Origin: UBA822 sp965249775
Lineage (GTDB): Bacteria > Gemmatimonadota > Gemmatimonadetes > Longimicrobiales > Gaopeijiaceae
Length of the DNA: 64,000 nucleotides
NCBI GenBank assembly: GCA_965249775.1
Contig: OZ252253.1
Location: forward strand, 1,612,001 to 1,676,000
Direction: 5' to 3'
The notes below the pieces were generated by a model that was not told the DNA's origin, made no database searches, and saw nothing but the letters and a program-made list of their open reading frames with translations. Of the stretch, positions 8,930-16,297 are shown one piece after another. The position numbers were made by a program, and so were the translations under genes. Numbering within the stretch: the first letter of the stretch is position 1; every line of letters starts with the position of its first letter.

Positions 8930-9172
8930 CTAGGACCCACTGCCCACGAGCTCCTCACACTCTTGGACGAAGCGATCGACAGCCTTCGGCGAGATTCGGT
9001 AGCGTGCCTTGCCAGAGCGCGACACGTTCAGCACCCCGGGGGGCTTCAGGTGGCCTTCGTGGATCATCTTGAGGACGAAGCCGGTGGACATCCCAATGCA
9101 CTTGGCGGCCTGTCTGGTACTGAGCCAGTTGTATGCGGCCTCGTACTGCTCCGGCGTCTTCGTTCTGCTCAC
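8930..9172 (-). CDS. xis: Excisionase-like MerR/HTH_17 protein
   Basis: An 80-residue protein. Residues about 15-65 form a winged helix of the excisionase/HTH_17 type: WLSTRQAAKCIGMSTGFVLKM, then a GHLKPPG wing and YRISPKAVDRFVQ. Such proteins bind near att sites and bias integrase toward excision, or act as small regulators. It overlaps the integrase start by 29 bp and is read in the same direction, the usual int/xis arrangement. The small size and location support Xis over a general regulator. Confidence 0.75.
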   Translation of the reverse strand: MSRTKTPEQYEAAYNWLSTRQAAKCIGMSTGFVLKMIHEGHLKPPGVLNVSRSGKARYRISPKAVDRFVQECEELVGSGS

Positions 9173-9173
9173 C

Positions 9174-9913
9174 TCACCACGCCTCTACGGCTTCAGTAGC
9201 CCGGGGAGCCGAACGCACGATCCGCTCCTCTGCGCCCCGCTCCACCATCCGCCGGAACAGAAGGACCGCGCTGTCTTGCAGTGCGCGTTTCGTGCGCTCC
9301 AGCGCGGCCCCGGCAGCGGCCCCGGCGGCGGCCCCGGCAGCGCTCCAGGCAGCGTCCCAGGCAGCGCTCCTGGCAGCGGCCCAGGCAGCGGCCAAGGCAG
9401 CGGCCAAGGCAGAGTCCCTGGCAGAGTCCCTGGCAGCCTCCCTGGCAGCGTCCCTGGTGGCGGACGCCGACTTGCCGGCGGCATCCAACACCTCCTGCGC
9501 GTAGCTGCGTCCGCGATCTCGGGGAGCGCCTGCAGGCCGTCGGCCTCCGAGTCCAGGCCAGCCAGCCGAAGCCATGCGGGCGTATAGGTACGGACGATCC
9601 AATCCATCGCCATGAAGCCGCGAGCCTCGGCGTGGCCATCGCTCGCCGTGCCGACGAGCGCCGGGATGAGTGGCTTCAGCCGTTGCCGCCGCTCGACGTC
9701 CAGACGGTCGTTGAGGTCGCGCCCGAACGCGCCGAGCACCGGGCAGACGCATTTCGGGTCATCGCTGTGCGGCTCGCGCGCCAGCCATGCGACGGCCTCC
9801 ATGAGGCACACGCCTTCGTCCGGGCCCTGGTGCGATCCATTTTCCAGCCTCAGGCGCCCGAACTCATCCGCGCTCCGCCAGAACCACGGTTCGCTACGTG
9901 TCTCTCTCATCAT
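9174..9913 (-). pseudogene. Phage protein with Ala-rich helical tail, frameshifted
   Basis: Translation starts at ATGATG (9913) behind AAGGAAGG. The first part (FWRSADEFGRLRLENGSHQG, then CLMEAVAWLAREPHSDDPKC and a WIVRTYTPAWLRLAGL block) resembles a protein family frequent in actinophages. Near 9500 the plausible coding frame shifts by -1. The sensible continuation is YAQEVLDAAGKSASATRDAA, then a long repetitive alanine helix built of DNA units GCTGCC plus six bases, then LERTKRALQDSAVLLFRRMV, ending at 9174. The original frame instead gives an unlikely run of LPGTLPG repeats to 9185. An AGGAGG sits at the shift point. A lost base, sequencing error or recoding are all possible. Function unknown. 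Confidence 0.6.
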
Positions 9914-9970
9914 TGCACCTTCCTTGTGTGTAATCCGCCCCCACCTGCGAGCCCGCGCCAACTCATCTGT

Positions 9971-10210
9971 CTATGTTCTCCGCCACGGCCCTAGAGCCGC
10001 CCACGCGCAGCGGATCGATAAGCTCGGCTTCGATTCGATGCCGTCGAGCCGTGTGAGCGAGGTGTCCACACACGTCTGAGCGAGGTCGCGGAACCCCACC
10101 GCGCTTTCGGCCAGCTGTGCGTTGTGCACCTCGGCCCTCCACCAGCCGACGGCCGTGAAGAGCAGACCCGAGAGCAGCAACCACCGTTTCAGCGCTTCGA
10201 CGTCGATCAT
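9971..10210 (-). CDS. Small membrane protein
   Basis: A 79-residue protein from the ATG at 10210, which follows AGGAGG at 10 bp. It has one membrane segment (WLLLSGLLFTAVGWW, residues about 9-24) and then a soluble tail containing one cysteine (LAQTCVDTSLTRLDGIESKP). The start overlaps the stop of the preceding small gene (ATGA), so the two are translationally coupled. No family recognised. Confidence 0.6.
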   Translation of the reverse strand: MIDVEALKRWLLLSGLLFTAVGWWRAEVHNAQLAESAVGFRDLAQTCVDTSLTRLDGIESKPSLSIRCAWAALGPWRRT

Positions 10211-10335
10211 CGGTGGTGAGCCTCCTGGGTCTCGGACTCCTCGTCTCCCTCGCTGTTCTCGGCCCACGCGAGCCCGGCGAGCAGCGCAAGGCACAGCAGC
10301 ACCACGTCGAGCGCTATCCACTGGGCGGCGGTCAT
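10207..10335 (-). CDS. Small one-helix membrane protein
   Basis: A 42-residue protein starting MTAAQWIALDVVLLCLALLA with a single hydrophobic segment and an acidic, glutamate-rich tail (NSEGDEESETQEAHHR). It is coupled by an ATGA overlap to the downstream membrane protein gene. The pair could form a small complex. Size and lack of similarity leave function open. Confidence 0.5.
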   Translation of the reverse strand: MTAAQWIALDVVLLCLALLAGLAWAENSEGDEESETQEAHHR

Positions 10336-10399
10336 TGGCCTGACCTCACGACCCAGACGGCGCACCGCCGTTCCTCCCGGAAAGCCACGGCCTGCTCCA

Positions 10400-10906
10400 T
10401 CAGAACTCGAGCCCCGCCAACGTGGGCGCATGAACCTTCCATCCCCAGATCGCTGTCCACGCGGCGTCGACCGCGTGGCTACTGATGCCGTCTGGCCACA
10501 AGCGATCCAAGTTCTCCGTCCACCAACTATGCAGGGCCGCCTCCATCTCCCACTTCTTTGCGCGGCCGCGGTCGGTCGCGAACTTCTTGAGCGTCGAGAC
10601 GTTGACGCCGGCGTACTCAAGCCCGAGCTGCTCGCAGCGCATCTGCACGATCGCGCCCATCCGGACCTGTACGAGTGAGCCTCGCATCTTCGGAACAACG
10701 AAGCGGACGTCCTCGAACGTGACCAGGTCGGGGCGATCGGCGAGCACCTCGTCGAGGCGATTCTGGAGGCGCTTGAACATGGCGCCCTCCGTATCGCCCG
10801 TGCCCTTACGGGCCTCGAACGTGCCCCACTCGACGGCCTCGAGCAGATCGGTGTCGAGCTTGAAGAACCCCCCGACCTGGCCCAGATCGATTCCGGTGAT
10901 TCGCAA
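10400..10906 (-). CDS. RuvC-like Holliday junction resolvase
   Basis: A 168-residue protein of the RNase H fold. The first strand ITGIDLG carries the initial catalytic aspartate. FEDVRF near residue 65 supplies the glutamate, and SHAVDAAWTAIW near residue 147 supplies the C-terminal aspartate in the pattern of phage RuvC-type resolvases. It would resolve branched replication or recombination intermediates before packaging. The neighbouring RecE/RecT-like genes support a recombination role. Length is normal for RuvC (about 170). Confidence 0.75.
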   Translation of the reverse strand: MRITGIDLGQVGGFFKLDTDLLEAVEWGTFEARKGTGDTEGAMFKRLQNRLDEVLADRPDLVTFEDVRFVVPKMRGSLVQVRMGAIVQMRCEQLGLEYAGVNVSTLKKFATDRGRAKKWEMEAALHSWWTENLDRLWPDGISSHAVDAAWTAIWGWKVHAPTLAGLEF

Positions 10907-10909
10907 CGG

Positions 10910-11731
10910 TCAGTCCGCTTCGTTCTCGAAGATGTCGGCGAACGGCAGTTCGCGTTGCTGTGCCGACACGACCGCGGTCGCGAGACGGTGATCCTCAGGC
11001 GACGTACCGGTTCCGAAGAGCTCGAGCTCGTCGTAGAAGCCCTCGAAGTGGTTCGGGATCACCGTGCCGTTCTCGTCGAGGCAGCGGAGCGCCTTATAAA
11101 TCGCGCGCACCTTCTGCCGGGTGTTCAGCGTCCGGAAGATCTGGAAGTTGACGATCACCGCGGCGTTGAATCCGCCCGAGTGGTGCGCGAGCAGCGCGCC
11201 GTAGGACTTGCCGAGGGCGTGCACGGCCGCGCCACGCTTCGTCCAGGTCTTCTTGTTCCGCCACAGGAACCCGACCTTGCGCCCGCTGATGTCGATGTTC
11301 GGGCAACCGCGGCAGAGTAGCAGCCCTATGCGCTCGACGATCGGGGCGTGCCGGTACTCCTCCCTGGCCTCACCCGGCCACTGCGCCGGGATCGTGAGCT
11401 CGGGCAAGACGTCGACGACCGCGATCAGGGAATCGATCACCGCCTCCGGCTTCATGTCCTGGGCGTCGCTGTCGAGCTTCTTGAACACCTGCCCGGCATT
11501 GCTCAGGTCCTTCTTCGACACGTCGGGCCGCGTCCAGATCGGAGGCGGCTTGTCGGCCGGCGGCTCCTGCGTGGCGACGCCCTGCTCTCCGGGCTTGGAC
11601 GTCACCGCAGCGTCGCCGTTCGGCTTGGCCTTGCCGTTGGGCTTCTTCCTGCCCTTCGACTTGTTCTTGAACTCGGCCTCGGCCTGGAGGGCCTCCTGCT
11701 CAGCCGCTCCCTTCAGTGTCTCTTGTTCCAT
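10910..11731 (-). CDS. Phage metallopeptidase-like protein lacking zinc site
   Basis: A 273-residue protein. The first 65 residues are a lysine-, alanine- and proline-rich disordered tail. The remainder (RHAPIVERIGLLLCRGCPNI to the end) resembles the phage 'putative metallopeptidase' family in its block order: a tryptophan-lysine-arginine strand, GGFNAAVIVNFQIFRTL, then a helix and a C-terminal ELELFGTGTSPE. In that family the helix after the second block carries HExxH-like zinc ligands. Here the position reads RAIYKALRCLDENG, so the ligands are missing. Either the resemblance is distant or the protein has lost activity. It lies between RuvC-like and RecT-like genes. Confidence 0.4.
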   Translation of the reverse strand: MEQETLKGAAEQEALQAEAEFKNKSKGRKKPNGKAKPNGDAAVTSKPGEQGVATQEPPADKPPPIWTRPDVSKKDLSNAGQVFKKLDSDAQDMKPEAVIDSLIAVVDVLPELTIPAQWPGEAREEYRHAPIVERIGLLLCRGCPNIDISGRKVGFLWRNKKTWTKRGAAVHALGKSYGALLAHHSGGFNAAVIVNFQIFRTLNTRQKVRAIYKALRCLDENGTVIPNHFEGFYDELELFGTGTSPEDHRLATAVVSAQQRELPFADIFENEAD

Positions 11732-11765
11732 GTGTCTCTACTCCTTGGGGTTGTGGTTGTGGTCT

Positions 11766-12032
11766 TCAAGCCGACTCCGCCTTGCGCGCAGCCAAATCCA
11801 GCACGCCCTCGTCGTCGTCCTCGAGCTTGGGCTCGTCCTCACCGAGCGCCTCCACCATTCGGCGCACCGACTCCCACGAGAGATTCGGCCGCTCGGGCCC
11901 CAGCTCCTTCGGCCAGCCGATGACCTCCACGCGGATCGTGAACTCGCCGGACTTCAGAATCATCGGCCCCGCGCCGGCGTCGATGCCTTTAATCAAGAAA
12001 TTGCTCGCGTCGCAACGTTTTTCAGAGGCCAT
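11766..12032 (-). CDS. Conserved hypothetical phage protein
   Basis: An 88-residue protein. The ATG at 12032 follows AAGGAGA at eight bases and is preferred to one 48 bp upstream without a site. MASEKRCDASNFLIKGIDAG begins a predicted beta-rich domain (FTIRVEVIGWPKELG), followed by a helix and an acidic tail (EDEPKLEDDDEGVLDLA). No function recognised. Its location among recombination genes suggests an accessory or DNA-mimic-like role, but this is only a guess. Confidence 0.6.
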   Translation of the reverse strand: MASEKRCDASNFLIKGIDAGAGPMILKSGEFTIRVEVIGWPKELGPERPNLSWESVRRMVEALGEDEPKLEDDDEGVLDLAARKAESA

Positions 12033-12069
12033 AACAGGGGTCTCCTTCTTCGTGGGTGCGGCGTGCGCT

Positions 12070-12171
12070 TCAGCGTCCATGGGTCTTCTTATCGGTCCAG
12101 AGCAGCGCCGCGATCAGCGCCAACACGCCGCCGAGGACCAGGGCTCCGGAAAGAAATTTCAGATAGAGCAT
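12070..12171 (-). CDS. Tiny membrane protein (33 aa)
   Basis: ATG at 12171 reads MLYLKFLSGALVLGGVLALI, then AALLWTDKKTHGR and TGA: one membrane helix and a basic tail. It directly follows a TGA in another frame (TGAATG), suggesting coupling. It is short, but the hydrophobic pattern and codon usage look real. Confidence 0.4.
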   Translation of the reverse strand: MLYLKFLSGALVLGGVLALIAALLWTDKKTHGR

Positions 12172-12302
12172 TCAGTGCATCGTCCACGGGTTCGGTGTCT
12201 TCACTCGCTTCAGGCTCCGGAGCCACTTCTGCCATTTCTGGAGCCTCGGCAGCGGATCTACGGGGTGCTTCCTGTCGGCGCACTCGACTGCTTCGAGCTG
12301 AG

Positions 12303-12374
12303 TAGCAGGGGCGGGATTCGAACCCGCGACCTCCGGGATATGAGCCCGGCGAGCTACCGCCGCTCTACCCTGCG
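12303..12374 (-). tRNA. tRNA-Met(CAT), initiator-like
   Basis: The minus strand folds into a complete cloverleaf: acceptor GCAGGG/CCCTGC, D stem GAGC/GCTC, anticodon stem CCGGG/CCCGG around CTCATAT (anticodon CAT), and T arm GCGGG-TTCGAAT-CCCGC. CCA is not encoded. Initiator hallmarks are visible: no Watson-Crick pair at 1-72 (C1 opposite U72), an A11-U24 pair, and three G-C pairs next to the anticodon loop (GGG/CCC). The D arm to anticodon region closely follows bacterial tRNA-fMet. It lies between phage recombination genes, in their orientation. Confidence 0.9.
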
Positions 12375-12470
12375 ATAAGTCCCGGCCGTCGCCGGGCGCC
12401 ACCTGGCCGTCGCCAAGCCGTGCCGATTTATCGCCTCGCACTCTCCGGCCACCGGGGGGTTCATTCATCG

Positions 12471-13349
12471 TCAGAGTTCCAACTCCAGCGCCTTCTTCTG
12501 AAGGTCTTTGATCGCGGTACGGACGCCGGGACCGTCCTCGTCGCTGATCATCCGTTCGAAGCGTTCCGCGTCCTCAAACTCGACGTCGTACTTATCCATG
12601 AGTTTGCGGAGCTTCTCGATCTCCTTGGACGTTGGGGGGGAGGCACCCTCTTCCTCTGCCGGCACCTCCTTCTCTTCAACGACGGTGGCCAAGGGGACAT
12701 CCTCGCCGTCGAGCGCGGCAGCCAGGTCCTTCACTCGGTCCTGCGCGCTAGGCCCGATGTCTTCGACCTCATCGGCCGTGTACATCCCGAGCCCGATCTC
12801 AGGGCAGTAGACGCGCGTCCAGAAGCCGCCGGCCCGGTACATGAGCATCTGCTCGGGCATCGTCTTCCACTTGCTGCCGCTCTTCTCATACCAGCCCTCG
12901 TCCTTCGCCAGCTTGATCGTGATCAACGCGCCGATGCACTCTTCGCCCGCTTCGTGATCGACGGCGACCGCTCGGCACCCCCAGTCGTCCGAGCCCTCCG
13001 TGCCCTCGAACCGGAAGCGCAGCGGCGAGAACCGGCCCGAAGCGTTCACCGTGGCAATCAAGAACTTCGACCTCCAGGCCGGGCGGCCGTGGATGATGTC
13101 TAGGTTCTGCATCACCATGAACACCGACGCGCCGGTGCGGTTGGCCAGCTCCATGGCGATGAGGCAGTTCGGGAGGTTGTCCTGGTATTCCTTGGGGACC
13201 AACGAGCTTTTTGTGAGCGCCATCCCCATCCGCTGTGCAGCCTCGAAGTTGCCCTCGCTGGCGAAAGCTCCGATCGCTCCGCCCTCGTCGGCTTGGGATT
13301 GGAATTCGTACCCGTCCGCTCTTGTGGCCACTGCTGTTGCGTCATCCAT
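12471..13349 (-). CDS. RecT-like single-strand annealing protein
   Basis: A 292-residue protein. The core (residues about 30-195) has the RecT/Redbeta-superfamily order: AQRMGMALTKSSLVPKEYQ, LPNCLIAMELANRTGASVF, MVMQNLDIIHGRPAWRSKF, and then MYRAGGFWTRVYCPEIGLGM. The C-terminal 90 residues are acidic with a predicted coiled coil, replacing the usual SSB-binding tail. It anneals complementary single strands after end resection. It overlaps the upstream exonuclease gene by eight bases, forming a RecE/RecT pair. It would promote recombination and genome circularisation. Confidence 0.85.
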   Translation of the reverse strand: MDDATAVATRADGYEFQSQADEGGAIGAFASEGNFEAAQRMGMALTKSSLVPKEYQDNLPNCLIAMELANRTGASVFMVMQNLDIIHGRPAWRSKFLIATVNASGRFSPLRFRFEGTEGSDDWGCRAVAVDHEAGEECIGALITIKLAKDEGWYEKSGSKWKTMPEQMLMYRAGGFWTRVYCPEIGLGMYTADEVEDIGPSAQDRVKDLAAALDGEDVPLATVVEEKEVPAEEEGASPPTSKEIEKLRKLMDKYDVEFEDAERFERMISDEDGPGVRTAIKDLQKKALELEL

Positions 13350-14268
13350 CGTTCAACTCCTGGTCTTGCTCAAACGCCCACAGGGGCATCTTGAGCGTCA
13401 TCATTTCATCGCCGTAGCCGGGCCAGTGATCGTCGCCCAGGCACATGGCGTATCTATTCAGGTGTCTCGTGATCTCTCGGTTGGCTGCGGTGAGGTCACC
13501 CTCGTCCAGCAAGTAGACCGCCACCGGATAGGGTGGGGTGTTCTCCGGCACGATCAGCACCGACGAGTTCCGCTCCCGGCCCAACGCCGCGCAGCCGCGT
13601 CGATAGAACGCCGCCTTACGGTGGTAGCCCATCTTGGCGGCGTCCCGTCGGAACCCGTGTGGGCTCGCATCGCGAGCGGACTTGAGATCTGCGATGAGCA
13701 GTGAGCGCTCGACGTCCCGGTCGATCCGCATCTTGCAGAGCACGCCCGATTCCTCGTCGCGCCAGACGCCGGTCAACTCGTAATCGCCCCGTCCTTGGAA
13801 GAATGTCCGAGCACGGGGATGCGCCTGGATCGCCGCGGTCATGCCTTGTAGGTCCGCCATCGCGTCCTGGGACAGCACGTGGACGCCCGGATCTATCGGC
13901 TCGCCGTCGTATGGGTCATGCCCACGGACACCGCAGTACGAAGAGCCGTCGCGGTAGACGCTGCCTTGGTTCTCGCATGGGAAGCCCGACCTCTTCTGCG
14001 CCTCGCACTCGCCGAGCGTGACGTACTGGCCCTCGAACAACAGCGGCTCGAGCAGCGCCATGTGCAGCGCCGTGCCGAGCTCCATTGCCGGCGTCGACGG
14101 CTTCGGGTTGTCCCGGTAGTGCTTGAGGTGCACCGGGCTCTTGCGTAACTGCTCGATCCCTGAGGCGCTCATCGCGTCGATCGCGAGGTACTCCTCTATC
14201 GTGAGCCCCTCGTGCCAACCCACTACTTCGATCGCGGTGGTCGGCTCTTCCATCGTCGCCGTGCTCAT
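13342..14268 (-). CDS. RecE-like 5'-3' exonuclease (PD-(D/E)XK)
   Basis: A 308-residue protein when started at the ATG at 14268, which overlaps the previous stop (ATGA). A longer in-frame extension to 14409 lacks support. N-terminal LTIEEYLAIDAMSASGIEQL followed by PAMELGTALHMALLEP is typical of RecE/exonuclease VIII C-terminal domains. The nuclease core is visible as CKMRIDRD and LLIADLKSARDASP (the D-LK motif), then a YHRKAAFYRRG helix. Three cysteines in the GECEAQKRSGFPCENQG and SSYCGVRG region may bind metal. It resects double-strand ends to give substrate to the RecT-like partner. Confidence 0.82.
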   Translation of the reverse strand: MSTATMEEPTTAIEVVGWHEGLTIEEYLAIDAMSASGIEQLRKSPVHLKHYRDNPKPSTPAMELGTALHMALLEPLLFEGQYVTLGECEAQKRSGFPCENQGSVYRDGSSYCGVRGHDPYDGEPIDPGVHVLSQDAMADLQGMTAAIQAHPRARTFFQGRGDYELTGVWRDEESGVLCKMRIDRDVERSLLIADLKSARDASPHGFRRDAAKMGYHRKAAFYRRGCAALGRERNSSVLIVPENTPPYPVAVYLLDEGDLTAANREITRHLNRYAMCLGDDHWPGYGDEMMTLKMPLWAFEQDQELNDG

Positions 14269-14531
14269 CGAACCGCTTCCCATTGGCCGATAAAGTCTTG
14301 CCAGGTGGGGCAATCCCTGAGCTTCACTGAGCGCTGATGCAGGGCAACCCAGGCCGCGACCTTCGCCTCCGATCCGTAGCATGAAGCCGGCGGCACATTT
14401 CTGAGCCAACGCAGGATGTCCTCGATGCAGTGCCGATTTCGGTCGTCAGCGCTCCGAAAGGTGCCGAACAGATCGCCCACGAGCACAGCGTAGAGGAACG
14501 AGCCGACCGGCCTGCCGTGCTCCACGTACAT
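14265..14531 (-). CDS. Conserved hypothetical phage protein
   Basis: An 88-residue protein reading MYVEHGRPVGSFLYAVLVGD, a helix with ADDRNRHCIEDILRWL, then YGSEAKVAAWVALHQRSVKL. The layout (HGRPVGxFLxAVL, NDL-like turn, RADDxNR) resembles a small family common in phages of Proteobacteria with no known role. It is coupled to the RecE-like gene by an ATGA overlap. Confidence 0.6.
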   Translation of the reverse strand: MYVEHGRPVGSFLYAVLVGDLFGTFRSADDRNRHCIEDILRWLRNVPPASCYGSEAKVAAWVALHQRSVKLRDCPTWQDFIGQWEAVR

Positions 14532-14886
14532 TCAGGCCTCCAGCCAGCATCCGTTCCCAAGCCTCGGTGCCCTCACGGACGTTGTCCTCGTACTTGAGGA
14601 TGAGGGCGCGGGCGCGTGACAGGGGATGCTCGGGCGGGTCCGTGTACGCTTCGCCCGGCTGGAAGTCTCCGTACAGGGCCACGAGGTCCCTGGCCGCGTC
14701 CAGCAACTCCCCCGCCACCTCGAACAGACACGCATTGGCCAACGCCTCATCGTCGCGCATCGCCGGTCCCACCTCCGCGATCGACTCCATGCCCCGGAGA
14801 TCGTCCGTCTTGGCCACGAAGAGTTCGGCGTGGTGCAGCGGGTCGCGGGGCCGGTACGGGGCGGGAGAGTGGGCGCTCACGGTCAT
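14446..14886 (-). CDS. Conserved hypothetical phage protein (SAHxPxP start)
   Basis: A 146-residue frame opening MTVSAHSPAPYRPRDPLHHA, followed by helices (DEALANACLFEVAGELLDAA) and TDPPEHPLSRARALILKYED. The SAHTPGPW-like opening is shared with the upstream gene at 15361-16077 and is common in phage early genes. The last 28 codons overlap the next gene and are arginine-rich, so the natural end may lie near 14530 with a one-base shift giving TGA just before the next ATG. Function unknown. Confidence 0.5.
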   Translation of the reverse strand: MTVSAHSPAPYRPRDPLHHAELFVAKTDDLRGMESIAEVGPAMRDDEALANACLFEVAGELLDAARDLVALYGDFQPGEAYTDPPEHPLSRARALILKYEDNVREGTEAWERMLAGGLNVRGARQAGRLVPLRCARGRSVRHLSER

Positions 14887-14898
14887 GGCGGGCTCATC

Positions 14899-15075
14899 TC
14901 AGGCTCCCGGCTCTGTCTCGGGCGTGATTTGTGCCTCACCTTCGGCCCTCAAGCGCTCGCCGGCGTCCTCAGAGGGACGGAACCGTAAACCCCGCCCCCC
15001 GAAGCCACCAGCCAACACAGCTGACCTCACCCGCGAGGAGTCGATCAGGGCGAGGGGGACGAAGCGGTCCCTCAT
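14899..15075 (-). CDS. Short hypothetical phage protein
   Basis: A 58-residue protein from the ATG at 15075, two bases after the preceding stop. It begins MRDRFVPLALIDSSRVRSAV and continues with a glycine-rich turn and a charged tail. Tight packing in the operon is the main support. No family recognised. Confidence 0.4.
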   Translation of the reverse strand: MRDRFVPLALIDSSRVRSAVLAGGFGGRGLRFRPSEDAGERLRAEGEAQITPETEPGA

Positions 15076-15076
15076 G

Positions 15077-15364
15077 CTAGACGTCCCACCCTCGCCCTGC
15101 GCTCTCGATGCGCCTAGCTTCGATGCGCCTAGACTCTCGGGCACGCTGGATATGCCCATCGCCAACCCACATATGAACGGCGACGATCAAGAACGACATT
15201 ACGACGGCCCACGCGAATACCAGGACTTTCAGCACGTGCAGGGGGAGATCGAACACAAGGGCCGCACCGATCCCAACGCATACGAGCGTCCCAACGACTG
15301 CGATCCACTTGGGGAATCCTACGGTCTCTTCGCCCATATGCTCGAACAGGAACTCCTCGGTCAC
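15077..15364 (-). CDS. Two-helix membrane protein
   Basis: A 95-residue protein from the GTG at 15364, which overlaps the previous stop (GTGA). It has two hydrophobic helices (WIAVVGTLVCVGIGAALVF and LKVLVFAWAVVMSFLIVAV) joined by DLPLHV, and an arginine-rich cytoplasmic tail. It may be a phage inner-membrane accessory such as an exclusion factor, but nothing specific shows this. Confidence 0.55.
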   Translation of the reverse strand: MTEEFLFEHMGEETVGFPKWIAVVGTLVCVGIGAALVFDLPLHVLKVLVFAWAVVMSFLIVAVHMWVGDGHIQRARESRRIEARRIESAGRGWDV

Positions 15365-16077
15365 GGCCGCACCCCCGAGGAGCTGCAGACCGCCTTCGAA
15401 GACGAAGCCCGGAAGAGGTTCTCGTAGAGGGTGGGCGCGTGACGCCCGACCCACTGAACCGCCTGGTCCGTGGTCAGGTCGGGGAGCGTCTGCCCCCAGT
15501 AGTCGAAGTAGGCTCGCACGTACGCGAGGCAGAGATCTTCGGGGGTGGCGTCTGCGCTCCGGCCGCAGAACACCTCCCAGATCGCATGCATGCGCCCGGC
15601 CGCCTCCGCGGCCTCCTGTATTCCGGCCAGAACCGATGGGGCCCGCTCGGACTCCTCCTGCGCCGCGAGGCGGGATTCATAGCTCGTCGCCGAGCGTGCC
15701 AGCACCCGCTCGCGGGCATCGTGAGCCGCCGGATGCTCGACTCCCTGCGCCTTGGCCAGCGCCGCGCGGGCGAGTTCGGCGAGCCTCCAGTGCTCCTGAG
15801 CGCTGCCCCACCGCTCGGCGCGCTCTGTGTCACCGCCCCAGTCCCCGTACTCCGGTTCCGTCTCAGGCGCGTCCCGGACGATCTCGCGCAGACACGCCAG
15901 AAGCTCCGGCGCGGCGGCGATCAGCCGGGCGTTCGCCCTGCAACGCTCCAGTGACGCGGCTTCGGGGGTCGGAGTGCAGATCGAGCAGTCGGCGAGCAAG
16001 ATTCCGTCCGGCCCCAGAACGCTCTCATGTCCAACATCCGGATCGGTGCTCCACGGCCCCGGCGTGTGCGCGCTCAC
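15361..16077 (-). CDS. Conserved hypothetical phage early protein
   Basis: A 238-residue protein. The GTG at 16077 is chosen because it follows GGAGG and overlaps the stop of the upstream HTH gene (GTGA). VSAHTPGPWSTDPDVGHESV and CRANARLIAAAPELLACLRE are blocks widespread in phage early genes, in a beta-rich domain followed by a helix. The second half is a helical segment rich in glutamate and alanine, ending with LTTDQAVQWVGRHAPTLYEN. Biochemical role unknown. Confidence 0.6.
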   Translation of the reverse strand: MSAHTPGPWSTDPDVGHESVLGPDGILLADCSICTPTPEAASLERCRANARLIAAAPELLACLREIVRDAPETEPEYGDWGGDTERAERWGSAQEHWRLAELARAALAKAQGVEHPAAHDARERVLARSATSYESRLAAQEESERAPSVLAGIQEAAEAAGRMHAIWEVFCGRSADATPEDLCLAYVRAYFDYWGQTLPDLTTDQAVQWVGRHAPTLYENLFRASSSKAVCSSSGVRP

Positions 16078-16229
16078 GACGACGCCTCCGCATCCGTGCC
16101 CTCGCGGACGTGACCGCCGGGCTCCGCAGAACACTTCATCCAACGGCGCACCGTGCGCTCCGAGACGCCGAAATGCTGCGCGATGTCCTCTAGCGTGGTG
16201 TCAGCTCTGTGTCCGTCGATGTCTGTCAT
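16074..16229 (-). CDS. Small HTH protein (51 aa)
   Basis: ATG at 16229 reads MTDIDGHRADTTLEDIAQHF followed by GVSERTVRRWMKCSAEPGGH. This is a complete helix-turn-helix of the Cro/terminase-small-subunit type. It ends in GTGA shared with the next gene, so it is the first gene of a chain of overlapping early genes. A small operator-binding or replication-associated protein is likely. Evidence is the clear HTH and the coupling. Confidence 0.6.
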   Translation of the reverse strand: MTDIDGHRADTTLEDIAQHFGVSERTVRRWMKCSAEPGGHVREGTDAEASS

Positions 16230-16297
16230 TGTCACGCCCGGTCCAGTAAGGTGCTTGCGGTATTCGAGCCTGACCCGAAGACCAGCCGGAGGGCGTC

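Larger units (their letters stand above)
6547..8958 (-). pseudogene. int: Tyrosine integrase, interrupted by IS630-type element
   Basis: The N-terminal 390 codons (8958-7789) contain the SAM-like core-binding domain and most of the catalytic domain: arginine in AGLRQGEILHLR, lysine before TRRGERDVPI, and HxxR in LHSGRHTYASWL. The frame then enters the IS end. The final 32 codons lie on the other side of the IS (6645-6547) and read GDTTKVVEETYAHL, including the nucleophile tyrosine. Removing the IS and one TA gives an in-frame 422-residue enzyme (1,269 bp). The second conserved histidine is aspartate (GDT in place of GHT), a tolerated variation. It directs integration into and excision from the repeat gene; as it stands it should be inactive. 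Its start overlaps the excisionase gene. Confidence 0.9.

Noticed and set aside
9300..9470. GC-rich 12-bp repeats as a non-coding satellite or regulatory array
   Set aside because: In the -1 frame they encode a regular alanine-rich helix continuing a conserved protein and ending in a sensible C-terminus.
12172..12468. 98-codon minus-strand frame across the tRNA
   Set aside because: It contains the peptide VAGSNPAPAT, the usual translation of a tRNA T arm. Only a short part after the tRNA might be coding, without a start codon.
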